This document shows positions 34,601 to 46,689 of a stretch of 64,000 bases of DNA, piece by piece. The notes beneath the pieces were generated by a model. The model worked only from the letters and a program-made list of their open reading frames with translations, was not told the origin of the DNA and ran no database searches. This DNA is from Ursus arctos (Eukaryota > Chordata > Mammalia > Carnivora > Ursidae), in contig NW_026622974.1 in assembly GCF_023065955.2 (NCBI RefSeq), positions 25,885,718 through 25,949,717 on the forward strand, written 5' to 3'. The first letter of the stretch is position 1; each line of letters opens with the position of its first letter. The translations under genes were made by a program, and so were the position numbers.

Positions 34601-35705
34601 AGGTTCTTAGAATTCTCCTTTGAACCAGTTGTAACATTTTACTGTTTTTGTCATTCATTGATGAGTTAAATAAGATCTGTGATACATATTCATTTTATAT
34701 GAGAGGCATAATTTCATCCTTAAAAAATTACGCGTTAACAATGTCATTTCTACTAAAACATGAAAAATTGCTTGTACTATCCTATCCTTATTCTTGTCAT
34801 AAGCCACTTTAAATTTCGAACAATATGGTAAATTATAATGAAATCAGGCATGTGAGATTATGACTATGTCTACCTGAAAGCGAACATCTGGAGGAAACAT
34901 GAACATTTCAGGCAGCCAAAATTCAGATACTTGGCTCTGAGTAGATAAAACATCTGGATTTTTGTGAATTGATTAATTTCCATCCGCCTCTCCTATTTTG
35001 GCTTTATTCAGATACAGCCTTTCTTCTGACCCCATACCCTAGCACTCCACAAACACCCCTCTCTGTTGTGTAGAAAGGATTTATTTTTTTCTACCTTTTT
35101 CTGTTCCTTCACATAGTATACATGATAATAGACTATTTTTGCTTAATTATTACTTAAACTATTGCTTGAAGCCATCAATAAGGACAAAGGAAAATAAAGA
35201 CATTTGTATTTCGTATACCTGAGAAATAATTTTATTTTGGCTTTTCAATAGGTAATTATAAGAAGATTATTTCATTTATTTTCATACATTCTTGTGGGTT
35301 TTCTTTTCTTGAGAGCTCTTTCTGCTAAATATTCCGCAATACAACACATGTACAAATAAAAAATATGTATCTGTCCATTTTGTATTCAGCATCACACTCT
35401 TGCAAGGAGACAAATGGGAGGGGGCATTGAAGACTCATGATGTGCTTTAGAAAGTTCCTAGATACATCATACAAACTCAAGGCCATGACTAGGGAGGAAG
35501 GTCATAGCGCCAAAAATGTATCTGGACCTGAAAGTACGATGTAGCATTCACTTCAGTACCTCAAATAGTGAGTCTAAGTGGTCAAAGCCAAATTGTCAAA
35601 TCAGTGACTTTCATTTTTATTATAGATTTACCACTTGGCAACTGTTACAACAACAACAACAAAAAATCTCAAAGAGTGCAGAAAGAACTAGTGCAGTGGG
35701 CTGTC

Positions 35706-35739
35706 CCAGTTTATATTCAGTTCCAGTTTATATTCAGTT
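35706..35739. repeat. Perfect 2 x 17-bp tandem duplication
   Basis: The unit 'ccagtttatattcagtt' occurs back to back at 35706-35722 and 35723-35739. Confidence 0.97.
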
Positions 35740-36479
35740 TTGTCAATTTGACCTTCACAGGTCTGTAATTACTGTAATCACAGCCTGCTGAACGTGCTAA
35801 CAATCAAAGCATCCCAATTTGAACAGTTCAACAATAGCCTTTTTAATAGGGGTAAAACCATGCCAAAAAGACTGGCTGCTTTACTTCCAGCCTTTTCTGA
35901 AACACTGGATAATAGGGAACAGGTATCTAACAATTCACTTCTTAAAGACAGGCTGCACAGAGAGTGACCCCAAGTCTGTTACTAAGAGAACCACTTAGAA
36001 AGAGGGTTCCCTCCACCCCTTTCTGGCTGATTCTTCCTAATGTTGCCTAACGATGTAGACAAAATATTGTCTACTTCTAAGACCTTCACTTTGAACACCC
36101 AGTGGTGCCTGTGACATTTTCAAAGGTTGAAAAGAATTAGTAAAATAAGTTAGTGTGAGATAGCCCAAAATGCATGGCTGTTATTGGGGACTTCTTTCCC
36201 CACAAGTAATAGGGAGAACCGTATTGATTTATAAGCATGTTAATCTCAGGCTTGTGTTGCATTTTCTGTTGTTTCCATCTACTATCACTACAGATTTACC
36301 GTGAATTATCTTGACATCTTTCTCAATGCCTTGTGGACAAACATAGGCATTTAGAAGATCCTGACTAAGATTAGAATAGACTTTGGTCTTGAAACAGTTT
36401 GTGGTTCATGTTTTTGTGGTTGTTTTGTATTTGCTAATTGGTTCTTATATGAATTGTAATCTATAAATCTGTACTCCTA

Positions 36480-36795
36480 CAGCTCTAGAGTATCAAGGCT
36501 CAAAGGAAATCAGAAAATATCTAGCCTATATCTTTAATTTTTTTCTTTTTTGCCAAAGGACCTTTTTTAATAAGTTAAATCAATGTATAAAAACAAATAA
36601 AAGCAGAGCTTCTCGAGCCCAGACATGCAGAATCCTACCTGCTAAGTGTCTCTTTTATCACCTCTCCCCAGCCTCCACCATAGCAGAACTCTAAGGCACC
36701 AGGAAACACAGTTTGAAATTTAATCCAAGGTTCCAAAGCCTAGAGAGATAAAGTGACTTAGCCAAGGTCACTACTAACTTCTGGAGTCACCTTTC
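36480..36795 (-). repeat. Old MIR-like/other ancient SINE, split
   Basis: 'cagaaaatatctagcctata' (36510) and 'aagcctagagagataaagtg' with 'cttagccaaggtcactac' (about 36737-36775) look like two parts of one antisense ancient repeat, with about 180 bases between them that I cannot classify. The family is uncertain. Confidence 0.4.
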
Positions 36796-37514
36796 CCTGA
36801 CCAGCTGAATCAACCACAAATAAACACTAAAAATATTATGGCAAGCAATTACTTATCCCTCTGTTATATATTTTTCCCACTGTCTTCCCCTATTCTTTTA
36901 TTCTACTCCAAAAGACTGGCAAGTACTATCCTAGTGATTTTGGTTCTAGTGACAGCAGGACTAGTCCAATCAACCGTGTGAACCAGTGCCCACCTTCCAG
37001 AACTAGCCTTGATTAGAAAAGGGGATGTTCATAACACGGATGGCACCAGTAACGAGGACCATTTTTTTACTGAGGGTACCTAGTGTACACACACTGTGGA
37101 ATACACATCCAGGTTGAGAAATAACCTCCCCAGAGGCTGATCTCTCTCACTGCCAAAGCGCAGTGTGTGCTAGGCAAATGAGAACATTGCAAGTTTTGTA
37201 TATCCCCTGCCCTTGTCCGAGGGTATGGAAAATTACCCTGCTGGCTTGGAAACTCAGATTGCCTTTGTGAAACAAATCTCACAAACACTGTAGAAAGTGG
37301 CCAGAGTGAATTCACTGGAGATGCTTATGCTTTCATTAGAAGTCATCCTTTATTTACTATCAAGGAAGATACTGGTTGGGGCCCACTTGAACATGAAGGT
37401 TCTATGTTGGACCACTTCTGAGTCCAGAAGAGGCATTAAACTAGGAGGAGAGCTGCATAAATGGAATGTAAAATGTCAGGATAGAGAGGACATGTAGAAC
37501 AAGAAGCAAAACTA

Positions 37515-37695
37515 ATATTTATTGAGCAGCTACTGCATAACACTTGCTCCGCTAGGTCCTCTCTTTACTTATTTTATGAGTCTAGTAACCCAATATGAAA
37601 GTCATTATTATCCCTACGACACATAAGGATCACAGGGGAAAGATCACCCAGCTCCCCGTGTCCTGGGTCTGTCTGGCAACTCTCCCTTCAAAGTC
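37515..37695 (-). repeat. MIR SINE
   Basis: 'aatatttattgagcagctac', 'cttactattttatgag'-like spacing and 'gtcattattatccctacga' fit antisense MIR. Confidence 0.6.
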
Positions 37696-39829
37696 ATTTC
37701 ACAGAATTATGATGGTAAGAAGTTGAGTAATATTGGGGACTTTAGGTTTCACGACTCAGGGCTATAAAGCATTCGTAGGATGGTCTTGCCTACATTCCTC
37801 AAGAACACTGCAATTTAATTAAAGGCAAAATAACATGACACCTTAAGGTCCCAGCTTTCTAGTATATTGTTAAATAAGTTACCACCATTTAACCTTTGAG
37901 GACTAACTGGAACATGTAATTTGTAAGCCAAATGTAGCACTTTTTTTAGGATGAGTGGGTCAAAATAAATCAGTAATGGAATTGAATGAAGCTTCAGTAT
38001 TTCTAAAATATTGTTTAAGGAGTTGCCAAAAAATTATATTATATTACTTTTTCTGAATAAATAATAGACTTCAATTATCAAACAAACCTTTCTATAAGTA
38101 TCCAGTGTGTTCAACAGGAACAAATAGTTATGAATATTGTATGTAATGTTCTACTTCTAACATTCTAAAGTCCTTATATTAATCACTATTTAGGACTGCT
38201 GTGGATATATCTACATTTTCTCAGTGATGGAAAAGTGGCCTGGAGGAATGAGCAAAACTGATGTGCAAAGTGAGGAAGGAAAATTTAAATACAAAGCAAT
38301 TTCTCTAATAAAATGCTCAAGCAGTCTAGAGTAATTTGGGTGCTTGGTGAATCATTGCTTAGCAATTCATGAACACTGTGGGTGCTTGGAATTCAATTCC
38401 ATTGTCCTCTATCTGAATTGCTTTGAAAAAAAGGTCACATGAGAAGGAAAGGAAGTTTTGACTTTCACATGCCTGTTATTGCTAAGGAAACCACTTCCTC
38501 AGCATTCACATATTCAGCATGTCTTCACTTTTGGCTTCCATACAAATTACATCTTGGGACTGCATTAAGAAACAAACAAGGGTGGAGAATATTTTAAAAA
38601 CTCAACTCAACTATGACATGTTCACAGACAAAAAGAGGAGCATTTTCAGATGCCCTCTGTATTCCAAAGTACTCTAGGTATGCCTGGATGGAGTCTCTAA
38701 GAGCTAACAGGATGTCTGAGATGCGAGGGAAGTGGCCTGTGATCTGCCAGTAAACAAATGAGAAGCTAATACGGCTTTGTTGTGTTTTCTGATTGGCAAT
38801 GGCTCTGAACTATCTCCTACTTGTAGTCGCGGACAAAGAAACAGGAGATGAATTACCATGTTCTAGGACTGAGTGTTCCTTTCCAATTCAAATTGCAATA
38901 AGAAATAAAAATGGTTAGTCTTCCAGTGTGTAGATTATATAACTTGTCTCCTTTGTGTGTTTTTGTTTTGGTTTGGTTTGGTTTGGTTTGGTTTTTGTCT
39001 TTTAAGGAGAAAAGAATAAAATGAAGGGATATTTTAGAATGACTGGGGTCATCAATGGGCCTTATTGCAAATACAGTACAACTCAGAAGTAGCTATTTTT
39101 GGCTTAAGTGGATCTTAACTATTTGGTGGTTTCTTTGCTTTTATTTACATTTCTATTTTTAACCCAAATAGAAAAGTTTTGTGTAAACTGCCTCTTTATC
39201 CATTGTAGAAATACAACTATTTTATTTCTCCCTGTTGCTGGGAATAATGATTAGTACCCAGAAGATCACAAATCTGAGGTGTCTGGGGTCCATCTCTTTC
39301 AATATCCTGATTCTGTCAGCACCAGGATTTGTGGTTCATCTTCTGCCTTTTAGTTCTCAACCTTGTTCATGAATCATAGGTTCAGAACAAAATTGCACTG
39401 TTATTAAGAGCAATCTGCAAACAACTACTCAATAGTGAACTTAGAAGAGCGTTCACTTGTTATTACATGGCAGCAAGTATGAAAGAGGCAATTCTTAGCT
39501 GTAATAAACCTGGAGGCATAGCATTACCTGAACGATATTTTATATCCACAAACAATAGAGTTAATATCAAATGGGTACCTTAAGCATTTAAAATGCATTG
39601 CTTCAGAACTCTAGGATTTAATTTTTATTTTTAGTATATGAGAAAGCTAAATATTTTGAGTGACCGAGAAAATACAGAAAGATGCTTATTTACTTATTTA
39701 TTGATGATCATCTGTACACATTCCTCAGAAATTTCTGTAAGCACTATTTTTGGGTTGACACTACAGAAAATTTATAAGCTTTATAATATGCTTTGGTTTC
39801 TAACTGGGAGGATGACAACGATAATGACC
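37696..39829. other. Mostly single-copy DNA
   Basis: I see nothing nameable apart from a short pentamer repeat at 38961-38997. Confidence 0.4.
38961..38997. repeat. (GTTTG)n pentamer repeat
   Basis: Five to six near-perfect TTTGG units with a T-rich edge are read directly. Confidence 0.93.
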
Positions 39830-40085
39830 GTAATAGAAATAGCTAATGTATATTGAGAATTTAATAAGTGCCAATCATGGGGTTAATCACTTTACCTATA
39901 TTATCTCATTTAATCCTCACAACAACCTTGTGAGGTTGATACTGTCATTATCTCTGATCTTCACATGAAAGACTGAGACTCCTGGAAGTTAAGTATTTGC
40001 TTAAGTTCACTCATTTAGTAAACAATGGGGCTAAGATTTGAAAACTAGTAGCCTCTCCTCAGAGTCTGAGCTCTTAACCACCACA
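39830..40085 (-). repeat. MIR SINE, well preserved
   Basis: Nearly the whole consensus is present in antisense: 'gtatattgagaatttaataa', 'ttatctcatttaatcctcac', 'aacaaccttgtgaggttgat', 'gaagttaagtatttgcttaa' and 'ctgagctcttaaccac'. Confidence 0.87.
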
Positions 40086-40629
40086 GTAGGTGTTTCTAGA
40101 GAGAAAGCCTTTGACATAGACTGATTTGATACCAGGAGGCTGAGGTAAGCAAAGGATCCCCCCCCCCCCGCCCCGCTCCTTTCCTGTCTTAGTAAGTATA
40201 TATGTGTTACTCATGTGCCATTCTTTTGAACTTAAAGTGTCAGTTACCACAGTCCTCTGGATAGGGAGGGGCTCATCCCCAGCATCAATCACCCAGGAAA
40301 GAGGAGGTCTCATGTGAGAAAAAAAGAGGGAACATTTGGGCAGGTAGACTAGGTGAGAGTAGAGGTCTTGGTGTGGGTGTCTGGGTAGTAGATGTGCTAG
40401 GGTAACAGTGACTCTCACTACCCCACCATCCTCACCTCCTGAGGACAGACTAGGAATGTAAAAGGGAGCCCCGTGGTGGTGGACAGCAAGATGAGGAAGA
40501 TAAGTTATGTCTTGTCAAACTGGAAAATCAAGTTTCATGCTGTGCCCTTCATCTATTTCCTTTAGTGGAGTCACATTTAAATGTTCACTCTGTCAAAGAG
40601 GTGCTCCAAGGATACTAAGGGAAGGGTCG
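40086..40629. other. Unassigned DNA with a C12 run
   Basis: There is a run of 12 C at 40158-40169. Otherwise no family is evident; the minus-strand frame at 40074-40418 is unsupported. Confidence 0.4.
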
Positions 40630-41010
40630 TTTGGCTATGTTTTGTCAAAATAAATTTCTAGGCCCAAGATGGAGCTGGTCCTGTCCAGGATACCACGTCA
40701 GCAAATGAAAAGCTTAGGTAACTTTCATGTCTCTGTAAATGTTCCCCTTGACCAGAAATGCAATACTTCCAGTCAGCCAATTCCCAAATGCCCAGCCAAC
40801 TCTGGGCTTTCTAACCCAAAACAAGGTTGACTGTGTGGCTATAGCCAATGTGATATTTTCTACTTTTTTCTGACTTGTTCTCTATTCTTTATTCTATAAA
40901 AGCTTCCTGCCATCTGCCCCATTTTGCAGTTCTCCAAAAGGAGACTGGTTCATGAAGTGTTAAAGTTTGTATTACCTAAATTGTCTCCTTTAATCATGTT
41001 TTAACAGTTT
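40630..41010 (+). repeat. LTR-like element with TATA motif
   Basis: The layout resembles a retroviral LTR: 'ttctataaaagcttcctgcc' (from about 40889), a C-rich tract, 'gcagttctccaaaaggagac' and 'attacctaaattgtctcc'. No terminal TG...CA pair or TSD could be fixed, and I cannot name the family. Confidence 0.35.
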
Positions 41011-41199
41011 GGATCTAACATTAAAGGGAGATAGGAATTTTCTTACCTTCTTACCCTTTGGTCCAAAGGATAAGATTTTATCAAGGGAAGGGGCTAATCT
41101 AGTGGGAAGACTAGAGCACCTTAGTCCAGATCACTTTATGCCATGAGGAGATCCTTGATTGCCAAAGTGAGAAAAATCAGCCAGGCTGCCTACCAGCCT

Positions 41200-41283
41200 T
41201 CTTTCCCTCCCTCTGTTCCTCCTTCTCTCCCTTTCTCCCTCCCTTCCTTCCCTACTCCTCCCTCCTTTCCTTTTTTCCTTTTA
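41200..41283. repeat. Polypyrimidine tract
   Basis: More than 80 bases of almost pure C/T are broken by very few purines. It forms a potential triplex or H-DNA sequence; the 108-codon frame over it is an artefact. Confidence 0.9.
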
Positions 41284-41439
41284 AAGAAGGAGGCATTCTC
41301 TCCACAGCATTTCAAAAATATTTCTCCTAGTAATTCTGCAATTCTTCAAATACTCACCATCCTGGTTAAGACATTAAAGGCCACATTTAAATGCAAATGC
41401 TATCAAAGCACCTTAATTGACATCCAGCCTAATTTAGTT

Positions 41440-42190
41440 AAATGGTACCCATCTCCACCGAGTTGCTGAAGCCAAAATCCTAGTTACTCTTGATCCTTTC
41501 ATAGGTGTCAAATTTAGCATTCCTAAGTGTCACATCCACATAAAAACATCCTGAATTTGCCCTCTTCTCGCCATCACCACCATCTCTCACCTGGGCTGCT
41601 GCAGTGCCCTTGTAATTCATCCAGCTGCTTTCATACTCTCCTTTTAATTCTTTCTCCACACATCAGTCAGGGTGAGCTTTTTGCAATTTAATGAGAGTAT
41701 ATCATTCCTCTTCTTAAAATCCGCCGGTGACTTTCCATTGTGTTTAGAATAGGTCCCAAGCTCCTACCCTGATTTATAAAGCCACATATGGTCTGGACCT
41801 GCCTATTCCTTGAAAGGCTTTACCTATTATTTTTCCCTTCAACCACCATACTCCAGCGGCAGCTGTGGTCTTTTGACTTTTCTCTGAATATGCCAAGTGC
41901 ATTCCTGCTCTAGGGCCTTGGTACAAGTTGTTCTCCCTTTCTAGATTTTCCTCTTTCCTTGTCTTCACATGGCTGCTCCTCATCATTTAGATTATACTTT
42001 TAATATCACCTCTTCAGAAATGACCTTTCCATCCTCCCCACTAAAGTGGCTGAGTCACTCACATCATTGCTGGTTTCCTCTTACTAGAAGGTAGGTTCCA
42101 TGACAGTAGGGGCCATATCTGTCTTGTTCACTGTATGATACCTGAGGCCTAGAAATGTGTTGACACTGTGGAGGAGTTCACTGACCACTG
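41440..42190 (+). repeat. L2 LINE, long 3' portion
   Basis: About 750 bases follow the sense L2 consensus: 'ctcacctgggctgctgcag', 'tatatcattcctcttcttaa', 'ttccattgtgtttagaata', 'ccacatatggtctggacctg', 'tgccaagtgcattcctgctc', 'agaaatgacctttccatcc' and 'aggggccatatctgtcttgt'. It is one of the best-preserved ancient repeats in the window. Confidence 0.8.
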
Positions 42191-42459
42191 GTGAAAGAGA
42201 AACCAACACTTGCTATTAGCCATTATTATTCAGTTCAGTTCAAATTATAGCCAAACTTATAGGAAGCATAGAGCAGTGAAGTTTTCCATTGGGTCTGGAG
42301 ATGGAGGGATAGAGATAATTGAATCAAATTTGGTCTGTTTCACAACTGATGTGATCCTAAACAATGCCAATGGAGATATTGATATTAAGGATTCTAAAGT
42401 TTGTTTCTACTATAGCACTTACTACTACATAGTCTAAACTGCAGTTCACTGTCCACGCC

Positions 42460-42830
42460 TATCAGTCAGGATTGGCTGATTAGGGTGGAATAAAAACAAA
42501 CTACCCCCAAATCTCACATTGACTTAAAATGAGTGAAGTTTATTTCTTGCTCATGATATACGTTAATCACTTCTGCTTATTGTAGGTCCTCAGGGACCTA
42601 ATCATATGGAGGAGCCACTATCTTGAACTTGCTAGAGGCTGTGCCAGAAGTAAAAGGCATGGGGTAATGAGTAACATGCTAGCTTTTAAGGATTCCATCT
42701 AGAAGTCACACATACCATCTTGCACACATTTTATTAAGTCATGTCACCTTCTAAATTTTATTGGGTAGATAAGTACAAAGAGAAACAGAATAGCACTTTT
42801 GTACCCTACCCAAGGAGAAGAAAGGGAGAC
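42460..42830 (-). repeat. MLT1-like (ERVL-MaLR) LTR, antisense
   Basis: 'aaactacccccaaatctcac', 'gaagtttatttcttgctca', 'ggaggagccactatcttgaa' and 'gtgccagaagtaaaaggc' match the antisense arrangement also seen at 45058-45480 and 16690-17045. Confidence 0.45.
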
Positions 42831-43215
42831 ACAGGTAATCATTGATGCATAGAAACTATAAGAACCTGTTGGGCAGAAGTGATGGCCCTTGGGTGGTGAG
42901 AAATGCTGCTTGATTGGGCCCAAATTCTTCAAATGAGATGTGATGAGCAGCTTTCCTCCTTCTGGCCAGTAGAAGATTGGGGGCCCCAGGATCATTTTTA
43001 GTCTCAAACATTCACTTCTTCCTTCAAGGCTGTTCTTTCTTTGGCAGTACATCTATCTTAAAGATTTAGTAAGTATCTGTGTTGCTTATTCTGTTTTCCT
43101 CATCAAATATGTTCCTTTTTGTGTCTTATTCTTTGCCCCAGGAACTGACTTCTATGGACTGCATTATCCAAACTCCCTTACCCTCTGGCATTTTGTTTGG
43201 TGAATGTGAAGCACA
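42831..43215. other. Unassigned DNA between LTR fragments
   Basis: It may be the remainder of the neighbouring LTRs. I can name nothing in it. Confidence 0.3.
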
Positions 43216-43580
43216 GTGCCTTAGTCTGTTCAGGCTGCTGTAACCAAGTACCACCAACTGGGTAGCATATAAACATGGAAATTTACTTCTCATAGTTTGG
43301 AGACTGGAAGTCCAAAACTGAGGTGCCAGCATGGTCAGGTGAAGACCCCCTTCTGGATTGAAGACTTCTCCTTATATCCTCATAGGGTAGAAGGGGTTAG
43401 GGAGCTCCGTGGGAGTCTCTTTTATAAGGCACTAATCCAGTTCCTGAGGGTTCTACCCTCATGATTTAAGCACCTCCCAAAGACTGCATCTACTAATACC
43501 ACCACCTTTGTGGATTAGGATTTCAACATATGAATTATCAGGGAGTACCTCATCATCCTTAACCGATACCTTAATTCTGA
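43216..43580 (-). repeat. ERVL-MaLR-type LTR, antisense
   Basis: 'ccttagtctgttcaggctgc', 'gtaaccaagtaccaccaact', 'ttggagactggaagtccaaa', 'tcctgagggttctaccctca' and 'atttcaacatatgaattat' have the order of an antisense MaLR LTR. It lies 45 bases left of a MER2 element and shares its orientation and layout with the LTR at 44250. Confidence 0.58.
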
Positions 43581-43623
43581 CATGCTTCTGTAAACTGTCT
43601 CTATTAAATTCCTTTCAGTTAAG

Positions 43624-43964
43624 TACAGTTGACCTTTGAACAACATAGATTTGAACTGCATGGGTCCACTTATATGCAGATTTTTTTTGATAAGTACAGT
43701 ATGGTACTGTTAATGTATTTTCTCTTCCTTATGATTTTCTTAAATAACATTTCCTTTTCTGTAGCTTACTTTATTGTAAGAATATATGCTACATATGACA
43801 TACAAAATATGTGTTAATCAACTGTTGATGTTAATCAGTAAGGCTTTCAGTCAACAGTAGGCTATTAGTAGTTAAATTTTGAGGAGCCAAAAGTTACATA
43901 TGGATTTTCAACTGAACATGGGGTCAGCGGCCCTACCCCCTGCGTTGTTCAGGGGTTAACTGTA
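43624..43964. mobile_element. MER2 (TcMar-Tigger) nonautonomous DNA transposon
   Basis: The element runs 43626-43962 (337 bp), near the consensus length for MER2. Left end 'cagttgacctttgaacaac' and the reverse complement of the right end match at 16 of 19 positions. TA dinucleotides flank both ends (43624-43625, 43963-43964), the target duplication of Tc1/mariner elements. Internal MER2 sequence such as 'tcaacagtaggctattagta' is clear. It has no transposase. Confidence 0.95.
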
Positions 43965-44249
43965 CTTTGTGTGTGTCTTCTGCTTCCCACCAAACTAGCT
44001 TATACAGCTTCTGAACTATTGGATTCCAAGCAGTGATATGTGTCTATAGCTACCCATAGTTCTTTTCTTGACATATTTCTTAGATTTGCCATATTTGATT
44101 TCTTACTCCTCTCTTGATTTCTTCCTGCCTCTCTCTTTCTCTTAATTGTGAGAACTTTGAGCTCTGTGATAGCTGATCCAATTGAAAACTTTTGCTGTTT
44201 TTTTGCTGGAACACCTTATTTCATTCAGCAGTGCAATGACCATTCCCTT

Positions 44250-44635
44250 TGTCCTAGTTTACTAAGGCTGCCGTAATAATGCACCACAGACTGAGTGGCT
44301 TAAACAACAGAACTTTATTTTCTCACAGTTCTGGAGGCTGGAAGCCCAAGATTAACATGTTGGCAAGTTTAGTTTCTACTGATGCAGCTCTCCTTGGCTT
44401 GCAGATGGCCACCTTCTCACTATGTCCTTTTCCCTATGTGCAGGCATTCTTTCTCTGTCTCTCCTAGTAAGGACACCAATTTTAGTGGATTAGGTCCCCA
44501 CTCTCATGGCTTCATTTTAACCTAATCACCTCTTTAAAGTCCTTATCTCAAAACAGGGTTGCATTCTGAGGTACTAGGGGTTGGGACCTCAACATATGAA
44601 TTTTGGGGAGACACGTTTCAACATATAACATTTTT
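44250..44635 (-). repeat. ERVL-MaLR-type LTR, antisense
   Basis: 'ctagtttactaaggctgccg', 'gtggcttaaacaacagaact', 'cacagttctggaggctggaa', 'gcagatggccaccttctcac' and 'gggacctcaacatatgaatt' follow the antisense LTR. The small open frames inside it are not genes. Confidence 0.62.
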
Positions 44636-45057
44636 TTATATGACCTATGTCACAAGGCAGACTTCTAATTGGCCTTTGTACATCAAAGCCCTTAGTTTTA
44701 CCTTTTACCTATCAGAGAGAGAAAGTTTCCTCTTCCAACCCTAAAGGTTCCCAAATTTCTGTATTTTCTTTTATTGATGTTTGCAAATGACTCGATTGTT
44801 TCCGAGGTCATCTCTTTCTATGGTATCGTATAAAATACAGCCAATTGATAATCAATAGATTCTATTAAAACTGTTTTCTAATCTTTTTCTCTAGAAGTAC
44901 ATTTTCTGCCATCCATCTGTATTACATTGTTCTAGTCTCCAGTGGTAATTCATTTGCTGTTCACTACCCAGCTCTAAGCCACTACCATGTATTGCAGGCT
45001 TATTTACTATGGTAGCACACCATGTTTAGGTACTGATTTTGGTATTATTCAAGATAG
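44636..45057. other. Unassigned DNA
   Basis: I see no feature that I can support. Confidence 0.35.
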
Positions 45058-45480
45058 GTGAGGTTGCTGCAGTAAAAATACACATTTCTTTCTTTCTTTT
45101 TTTAAAGATTTATTTATTTTAGAACGAGAGAGTACAGTTGGGGAGGGCAGAAGGAAATGGAGAGAGAATCTCAAGCAGACTCCCCACGGACCACAGAGCC
45201 TGACGTGGGGCTTGATGTCACGACCCTGAGATCATGACCTGAGCCGAAATCAAGAGTCAGACGCTTAACCAACTGAGCCACCCAGGCGCCCCAATCACAT
45301 TTATTTCTTACATATGCTACATGCCCACCGAGTCTACACCTATGTCACTTGGTGACCCAGACTGTTAGAGCAGCCACCACCTTGGATATGCCCACTTACC
45401 ATGCCAGAGGGATACAAGAGCCATTGCTTCTTAAGACCTCTTCTCATATATGACACATTACTTTTCTTTTACAGTTTATT
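45058..45480 (-). repeat. MLT1-like LTR interrupted by a Can-SINE
   Basis: After the SINE the text continues as an antisense MLT1-like LTR: 'acatatgctacatgcccacc', 'agactgttagagcagccacc' and 'cttaccatgccagagggata'. Left of the SINE only a short part ('gttgctgcagtaaaaatac') remains. It is heavily diverged. Confidence 0.42.
45081..45309 (-). mobile_element. Can-SINE with 14-bp TSD
   Basis: Flanks 'cacatttctttctt' (45081-45094) and 'cacatttatttctt' (45296-45309), one mismatch. The antisense head 'gagccacccaggcgcccc' ends at 45292, and 'aaagatttatttatttta' lies at the tail side. Confidence 0.95.
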
Positions 45481-45780
45481 GACCAAAGTGAGTCATATAG
45501 GTGCTTTTAACTTTAAGGGGACAGAGAACTATTGCTCTATTATAGGCTTGAGAAGAGAATCAGAACTTTGTGGTGAACAGTACTAAAGATTACTGTACAG
45601 CATCAACCTTCAATATTTGGTAGTTCTGTAAATTAAGAATATAGGAAACAACAAAAGATTTAGGATCATCTGTGATATAAATCATGGGTCCATGATAGTA
45701 TTTTTATTTTCTAAACACTGTGCTACTAGTTCTCTCTCCATACACACGAAAGCAAGCATCCTGTCTCCTAATGCCATAGA

Positions 45781-46026
45781 ATTACATAATCAGGGGGTGC
45801 CTGGGTGGCTCAGTCAGTTAAGCATTGGACTCTTAGTTTTGGCTCAGGTCATGATCTCATGGGTCATGAGATCAAGTCCCACTACTGGCTCCGTGGTGGG
45901 CTCTGTGCTCAGTGGGGAGTCTGCTTGAGATTCTCTCCCTCTGCCCCTTCTCCCACTCAGGTGCATGTGCTCTTTCTCTGTCTCTCAAATAAATAAATAA
46001 ATCTTAAAAAATTATGACATATTCAG
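45781..46026 (+). mobile_element. Can-SINE, complete
   Basis: Head 'ggggtgcctgggtggctcag' (from 45794), 'atgatctcatgggtcatgag', 'cagtggggagtctgcttga' and a tail 'aaataaataaataaatctt'. The flanks 'attacataatcag' and 'attatgacatattcag' are a degraded TSD. Open frames inside it (45692-45996) are SINE sequence. Confidence 0.95.
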
Positions 46027-46689
46027 CTCTGTGAATATCAGATGGCTATTGTGTGTCATTTGGTAATTTTCATACCTTTTCTTTCTTACTACTAAAGAAG
46101 TATGAAGAGGCTCTGTAAAAAGAGTCAGGTGCAACTATCTTATGCTTTATTATGCCTGTGATATTTATGATATGTATCCATTCCCTTCCAAATGCATTTT
46201 AAAATGAAGTCACATTTAAATCTATCATTTCCATAAAGCAAGAAAGATATTTATTGTCATGCACTGCCAAGCAGACTGGCAGATGCCACTAACGAATGGT
46301 AAAAAATTCCTCTATGGCTCATTATTTCCATAAAAACAAACTATTTTTCAGTTGCCATTTTTGAAATAGAATATAAACCCAACTATAAATGATAAAAAAA
46401 CAAAACCAAAAACAACATAGTGGCCATCAAATCCCAGCAGATGTGTCTTTAGGAAGTTAGTGAATAAGTGAAGTTAATCACAAGACCTTGCATTCTGAAT
46501 AGGGCACCAATTAAAGTCGTTTCCAGCCTAAAATAGATGTGTCTGCAATGGGAATTACTACCAAGGGGTTAAAAATGGAATCAGGTATACAGAATACAGT
46601 GGAAGAATGTGCATAAAATTAGATTGTTTTGATTAGGTATGGTCTTCGCAGAAACTTCTCTGGGAATAAATTATTTTATTTGAAATCTA
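46027..46689. other. Unassigned single-copy DNA
   Basis: I see no nameable feature. Confidence 0.4.

Larger units (their letters stand above)
33936..36479. other. Mostly single-copy DNA
   Basis: Apart from the AC repeat (34568) and a 17-bp tandem duplication (35706), I see nothing I can name. Small open frames at 33924-34136 (-) and 35516-35791 (+) lack support. Confidence 0.4.

Noticed and set aside
41143..41469. 108-codon frame rich in Pro/Ser/Phe
   Set aside because: It runs through the polypyrimidine tract and into L2 sequence.
45794..45870. tRNA gene candidate
   Set aside because: It has tRNA-like promoter sequence, but it is the head of a Can-SINE with the usual CT-rich body and tail, one of ten such near-complete copies in the window.
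45692..45996. Two overlapping plus-strand open frames
   Set aside because: They translate a Can-SINE.
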